From: Acidobacteriota bacterium
GTDB lineage: Bacteria; Acidobacteriota; G020349885
DNA: 42,012 nt
Assembly (NCBI GenBank): GCA_020349885.1
Contig: CP070701.1
Location: 633,789 to 675,800, forward strand
Direction: 5' to 3'
Below the pieces are notes generated by a model. It did not search any database. It worked only from the letters and a program-made list of their open reading frames with translations, and was not told the origin of the DNA. Within the stretch, counting starts at the first letter, position 1. The number at the start of each line of letters is the position of its first letter. The translations under genes were made by a program, and so were the position numbers. This document shows positions 37,584 through 42,012 of the stretch, piece after piece.

Positions 37584-37611
37584 TTGAAATTTTGGTAAAA
37601 CGGCATATAAT
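37584..37611 (+). promoter_or_regulatory. Strong sigma-70-type promoter of the giant surface protein gene
   Basis: TTGAAA (37584-37589, five of six), a 16-bp spacer and perfect TATAAT (37606-37611). The leader to the likely start at 37742 is about 120 bases. It contains an in-frame ATG at 37631 and another at 37724 that could lengthen the protein. Confidence 0.7.
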
Positions 37612-37741
37612 ATGTAAGTGAGACAATACGATGCCTTATCTGGAGGGTTTTCGTAAGGCGGTATGGGTGCTCCGGGAGCGGGAGGGGGAGGTGCACCCGG
37701 GGTGCCGCCGGGGAGATGACGGGATGAAGGAGCGCGAGGGG

Positions 37742-40700
37742 ATGGCTCGTTCGTGGGCGTTATTCCTAGTCGGCATGCTTGCATGGATCTGGGCAAGCGG
37801 CCTCGCCTTCCCGGCAGACCTCTACGTGGACGCCGCGTTCGGCAACGATGTCAACGACGGGCTTTCGTGGGGGACGGCGAAGGCTACCGTTGGGAACGCC
37901 TTGACCGCGGCCGACGGAACGCCGGGGGCCGACACAATCTACGTGGCGGAAGGGACTTATCAAGAAACGATGAATTTCTGGTTCGGCCCTGACGATGTCT
38001 CCCTGATTGGTGGCTTTCCAGCAGGGGGCGGGGCGAGGGACCTCGCAGCTCATCCAACGGCCGTGTCGCCTCCGAGCGGCTCACCCTTTGAGGCTTGGTA
38101 TTCGGCCAACGTCTCCCTCGACGGATTCATTCTTGAGAACGGCCGCCACAATGTGATTGCGGATTCGACGAACATCACCGTAAGAAATTGCATCATCCGA
38201 AACAACACGGATCAAGCCATCATCGGGAGGACAGAGGCCTGCGGGGGTATGTGCTTTGGAGTGTGTATTCAGATTGTAGGGTGGCCGTCTTGGGGATATG
38301 GCGGGGGACTTTACGCATACAACTCATCCGTAGAAATTGTCAACAATCTTATTGTTGACAACACCATAACCCTGTACGATCCGGCTCCTTGTTCCCCCGA
38401 GTGGGGCCCTAATCCGCCGGGTGGCGAGGGCGCGGGGATGTGCCTATCGAATGTTACGGGCTTGGTAGCGAACAACACGATCGCCTCGAACGACAACCTT
38501 GTTCCTCCTTTCTATCAAGTCTGGATGATACCGGGCTACCGATCCGGCGGCGTGTACCTCGAAAACGTTTCCGCATCCCTTGTGTTCCGCGACAACATTA
38601 TGTGGGGCAACGTCGGTTTCAATTATTGCGAGCCCGCCGGGCTTTTACAGCCCGTCTACTGCGACTCGGGAAGTTTGTTGGGCGATTTCTCGGGGCCGGG
38701 CAACATTCGGCTCAACCCCCTCTTTGCCACCGGCCCCGGCGGGGACTATTACCTGTCGCAGACGGCTGCGGGGCAGGGCTCCGATTCGCCGTGCCTGGAT
38801 GCGGGAAGCGACACGGTGGCCGCCGTCGGCATGACGGACACGACGACGCGCACGGACCGGGTGGAGGACGCCGGAACGGTGGACATGGGATATCACGAAA
38901 TCTTGGCGAGTATCCCTGATTTAGAATACACTGCCCACAGCTTCACCGATTGCGGGAACGTCGACGGCTTCGCGGACCCGGGCGAGACGATCACCCTCAG
39001 CGTCACGGCTGAGAACACCGGCAACGCGGACGCTTTCAACGTAAGCGGAGTGCTTTCCACCATAACGCCGGGGGTTACGGTGTTCGTGAACAACGCCGCG
39101 TTCCCCGACATCCCCGAGGGCTTGACCGGAGCGTCGCTCACGCCGTACCGGTTCGTCGTGGACCCGGGCGTGCCCTGCGGGACGCTGATTGACTTCGCGC
39201 TCGATCTTACCTACCAAGACAATTTGGGAAATCCCCTCACCAGCGCCGAGTCGTTCCAGGTGCCGGTGGGCCAGCCCCAGCCGCCGCTTACACTCCTCCT
39301 TACGGACTTCGAGGACTGCGCGGACCCGCCGACGTCGGTCTGCCCGCCGTGTGTTCCCGTAAATGGAGACTGGACGGTCATCAACAACGGCAACAAGGTC
39401 GGCTGGACGCACGCCGGCCCGGGCTGCCCGTCGACCTGCGAGTGGGGGCTCTTCCCGACGAACTACTACATTTGCGACACCACCTGCCCGGGCTGGTCGA
39501 CGGTTCACAACGAGGAGCTCATCTCGCCGGTGATTGACACCTCGGCGGCGGCGGCGGTGACGCTCCGATTCGACCACGACTACTACAACTATTCGATGCC
39601 CACGACTTCGGACTTGAACGTGAGGAGCTCGCTCACGGGCGGTGCCTGGGTCACGCTGAGGGATTTTGCTGATTGTTGGCTTTGGTGTAGTTGGGATCCG
39701 TGGATGTGCGACAATTGCATCACCGGACCCATTGCGCTCGACGCCACGGCGCAGTGCGCGGGCGCCGCGGACTGCCAGTTTGAATTCCACCAGGTGACGA
39801 ACTACTACGACTCCTGGTGGTGGGCCGTGGACAACGTGGCGGTGGAGGCGCCCGTTGCTCCGGTGTGCAGCCCGGCGGCACCACCCATAGCCTACGATAC
39901 GGGCTTCGATCCGACCACGACGCTCGCGCAGGTCTGCGGCGACGGCGACCTTATCGTGGAGCCGGGCGAGGAGTGGCAGGCGACGGTGCAGCTCATTAAT
40001 TCCGCGGCATGCACCGTCAACAACGTCAAGGCGGATTTAACGGTAAACCCGGGCTCGGCGGTGGCCGCTGCCGTTTGCAACAATCCGGGCGATTATGGAA
40101 ACATCCCCGCGGGTGGCACGGCGCAATTCACCTATTCGTTCGTCGTGGACACTGGGGCTGTCTGCATCAACGACATCACGTTCGACGTAACCGGCATTGT
40201 CTCGGACGAGGGGGCGTATCCCGGCGAGATTCCCGCGTTCGCGGTGCAGGTGGGAGCGCTCGCTCCCGGTCCGACGGAGCCCGGGGCGCAGGCGACGGAC
40301 CCGCTGACGGAGAAGAACGGAACAATAAGCTCGGACTTTACGCCTGCGTTCACGATTCCCGGCGCTGCTAAGTCCGCCACACTTTCCTACGTGCTTTCCG
40401 GGGGAACCGACTTGGTGAACTGCGTCGAGGTGGCGCTAGTGGACCCGTTGGGGACGGCGACGGTGGTGAAGCCCCTGGGCGCGGCGGACGCCAATCCCTA
40501 CGACGTGACCGGGCTCTACACGGGGGCGGGCACGTATCAGCTTCAGCTGACGGAAGCGGGAAAGGGCTGCGGCGGGGGAGGCAGCGCGACCCTGACGGCG
40601 GGGACGCTGAGTGTAACGGCTCCGGACGTTACGGAGTGCGACGTGAGCGCGTGCTCGTGCCCGTGCCCGACGGCGACGATTTCCGAATCGGCCTGCGATT

Positions 40701-42012
40701 GCTCACTCAATGTGGTGCTTGATGCGAACCCGTCGGGCGGAACGCCGCCGTACACCTATCTTTGGAGCACTGGCGAGACCTCGCGGACGATCGTGGTGGT
40801 CGGCGACGGGGTGTCGTCGTACGACGTGACGGTGACGGACGCGAACAGCTGCCAGGGTTCGGATACCTACGGCCCGTTGCAGCTTTGTGTGCCGTGCTGC
40901 ATCACGAGCGCGACGGCGACGGCGCTCGGGCCGACGACGTTCTGTACGGGTGGCTCGGTGGACCTGGTGGCCACGCCGGACGACGGAATCGGACCGTTCA
41001 CGTACCTGTGGAGCACGGGAGATGCGACGGCGACGATCACGGTGAGTGCGCCCGGAACGTACAGCTGCGACGTGACGGACAACGATCCGGGCTGCGGCAA
41101 CACGGTCACGACGAATTCGATCGCGGTGACGGTGAACGAGAATCCCGTGGTCGCGATTTTTGGGCCGACGGAGACCTGCGAGGGCGGCTGCGTGACGTTC
41201 ACGGTGATTCCGTCCGGCGGGACGCCTCCGTACGACATACTGTGGTGCACGGGAGAGACGACGCAGAGCATTACACTGTGCCCGCCGGTGGGCGTCACGA
41301 CCTGTACGGTGACGGCGACGGATGCAAACGGGTGCGTGTCCTTCCCGACGATCTTCATGATTACAGTGAACGAGAACCCGACGGCGGTGCCGACGGTGGA
41401 TGTGGATCCGGCGTGTGAGGGCGCGGTGCAGACGTTTACGGCGAACAACGTGGGCGGCGACACGTTCCTGTGGAACTTCGGGGACGGGGACACGTCGACG
41501 TTGCAGAATCCGACGCACACGTACGCTGGGGCTGGCTCGTACACGGTGACGCTGACGGTGACCGACTCGGCGACGGGCTGCACGTTTGGACCGGTGGGAG
41601 TGGCGAGCAACCCGGTCGAGGTGAACGTATGCGTTGTCCCCTCATTGGTTTATAGCGGCCACTCGCTCACCGACTGCGGGAACGCGAACGGGGCGGTGGA
41701 CCCGGGCGAGACGATCGACCTCGACGTCACGGCGCAGAACACGGGCGGCGCGGACGCCTTTAACGTGAGCGGAACCCTCTCGACGATTACACCCGGCATC
41801 ACGATTACCACGAACACGGCCGCGTTCCCGGACATCGCCGTGGGGCTTACGGGCACGTCGCTCACGCCGTTCCAGTTCGTGGTGGATCTGAGCGTGCCGT
41901 GCGGGACGGTGATAGACTTCACGCTCGACCTTGCGTACGAAGACGGGGTTGGGAGTCCCTTCTCCAACGCCGCGTCGTTCCAGGTGCAGGTGAGTGTCGG
42001 AGGGCCGGTAAC
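37742..42012 (+). CDS. Giant modular surface protein, 5' part (runs off window)
   Basis: Open for at least 1,423 codons to the window end. The chosen ATG has AAGGAG 9 bp upstream and a signal peptide (MARSWALFLVGMLAWIWASGLAFPA); in-frame ATGs at 37724 and 37631 are possible. By eye the modules are: beta-helix-like region ~25-385 (DAAFGNDVNDGLSWGTAKAT start, then short NN-rich coils); CARDB-like domain ~400-511; MAM-like DFEDC...W region ~517-700; a GDGDLIVEPGEEW CARDB-like domain ~710-837; P-domain-like region ~840-960; three SprB-type repeats (GGTPPYTYLWSTGET and relatives); a PKD domain with FLWNFGDGDTS near 1245; then a second copy of the first CARDB-like domain (77 of 112 residues identical). 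It is rich in Cys, so probably disulfide-stabilised. Likely an adhesin or secreted matrix protein. Confidence 0.85.
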   Translation, partial: MARSWALFLVGMLAWIWASGLAFPADLYVDAAFGNDVNDGLSWGTAKATVGNALTAADGTPGADTIYVAEGTYQETMNFWFGPDDVSLIGGFPAGGGARDLAAHPTAVSPPSGSPFEAWYSANVSLDGFILENGRHNVIADSTNITVRNCIIRNNTDQAIIGRTEACGGMCFGVCIQIVGWPSWGYGGGLYAYNSSVEIVNNLIVDNTITLYDPAPCSPEWGPNPPGGEGAGMCLSNVTGLVANNTIASNDNLVPPFYQVWMIPGYRSGGVYLENVSASLVFRDNIMWGNVGFNYCEPAGLLQPVYCDSGSLLGDFSGPGNIRLNPLFATGPGGDYYLSQTAAGQGSDSPCLDAGSDTVAAVGMTDTTTRTDRVEDAGTVDMGYHEILASIPDLEYTAHSFTDCGNVDGFADPGETITLSVTAENTGNADAFNVSGVLSTITPGVTVFVNNAAFPDIPEGLTGASLTPYRFVVDPGVPCGTLIDFALDLTYQDNLGNPLTSAESFQVPVGQPQPPLTLLLTDFEDCADPPTSVCPPCVPVNGDWTVINNGNKVGWTHAGPGCPSTCEWGLFPTNYYICDTTCPGWSTVHNEELISPVIDTSAAAAVTLRFDHDYYNYSMPTTSDLNVRSSLTGGAWVTLRDFADCWLWCSWDPWMCDNCITGPIALDATAQCAGAADCQFEFHQVTNYYDSWWWAVDNVAVEAPVAPVCSPAAPPIAYDTGFDPTTTLAQVCGDGDLIVEPGEEWQATVQLINSAACTVNNVKADLTVNPGSAVAAAVCNNPGDYGNIPAGGTAQFTYSFVVDTGAVCINDITFDVTGIVSDEGAYPGEIPAFAVQVGALAPGPTEPGAQATDPLTEKNGTISSDFTPAFTIPGAAKSATLSYVLSGGTDLVNCVEVALVDPLGTATVVKPLGAADANPYDVTGLYTGAGTYQLQLTEAGKGCGGGGSATLTAGTLSVTAPDVTECDVSACSCPCPTATISESACDCSLNVVLDANPSGGTPPYTYLWSTGETSRTIVVVGDGVSSYDVTVTDANSCQGSDTYGPLQLCVPCCITSATATALGPTTFCTGGSVDLVATPDDGIGPFTYLWSTGDATATITVSAPGTYSCDVTDNDPGCGNTVTTNSIAVTVNENPVVAIFGPTETCEGGCVTFTVIPSGGTPPYDILWCTGETTQSITLCPPVGVTTCTVTATDANGCVSFPTIFMITVNENPTAVPTVDVDPACEGAVQTFTANNVGGDTFLWNFGDGDTSTLQNPTHTYAGAGSYTVTLTVTDSATGCTFGPVGVASNPVEVNVCVVPSLVYSGHSLTDCGNANGAVDPGETIDLDVTAQNTGGADAFNVSGTLSTITPGITITTNTAAFPDIAVGLTGTSLTPFQFVVDLSVPCGTVIDFTLDLAYEDGVGSPFSNAASFQVQVSVGGPV

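Overview
The window is GC-rich bacterial chromosome, apparently from an uncultured Gram-negative-type lineage. It encodes an outer-membrane-barrel-like protein, lipoprotein-type binding proteins and large secreted proteins with integrin-like calcium repeats and a C-terminal ASPIC/UnbV domain. Family-4 uracil-DNA glycosylase, DUF507, HrcA and SprB/PKD-type adhesin modules together suggest an Acidobacteriota-like or comparable deep lineage. No rRNA is present to settle this, so taxonomy stays open. I see no tRNA, rRNA or CRISPR array.

Layout. (1) 1-1.6 kb, minus strand: a secreted 41-residue-repeat TPR protein ending at a suspicious in-frame stop, and ribF. (2) 1.65-2.2 kb: a gene-free mosaic of short repeats. 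(3) 2.2-8.9 kb, minus strand: a probable operon oppA-oppB-heterodimeric ABC exporter-pgpA. (4) 9.0-13.5 kb, plus strand: DUF507, pgi, an outer-membrane protein, a stand-alone cyclic-nucleotide-binding protein and a PGM1-like ATP-grasp ligase. (5) 13.5-14.07 kb: a second gene-free mosaic that repeats blocks of region 2 in inverted orientation, plus heptamer arrays and a 77-bp palindromic element. (6) 14.08-15.81 kb: two AT-richer accessory genes, one a probable HEPN-type protein. (7) 15.9-22.9 kb, minus strand: udg4 and two tandem ~1,013-residue FG-GAP/ASPIC paralogues. The copies are separated by a decayed duplicate of the hrcA promoter and start. (8) 23.1-30.3 kb, plus strand: hrcA, dnaK, anmK and uvrA. 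(9) 30.35-37.4 kb, minus strand: plsC, a class-V aminotransferase with its own promoter, and the branched-chain amino acid cluster ilvC-ilvB-ilvN-ilvD. (10) 37.58 kb to the end, plus strand: a strong promoter and the first ~1,420 codons of a giant cysteine-rich modular surface protein that runs off the window.

How the genes work together: IlvB/IlvN, IlvC and IlvD are three consecutive steps to the 2-keto acid precursors of valine and isoleucine. HrcA is the expected repressor of chaperone genes and lies just upstream of dnaK. The two ABC half-transporters form one asymmetric exporter. The most unusual parts are the tandem duplication that captured the start of hrcA, the matching inverted intergenic mosaics about 12 kb apart, the AT-rich HEPN cassette, and the CNB/ATP-grasp pair of unknown role.
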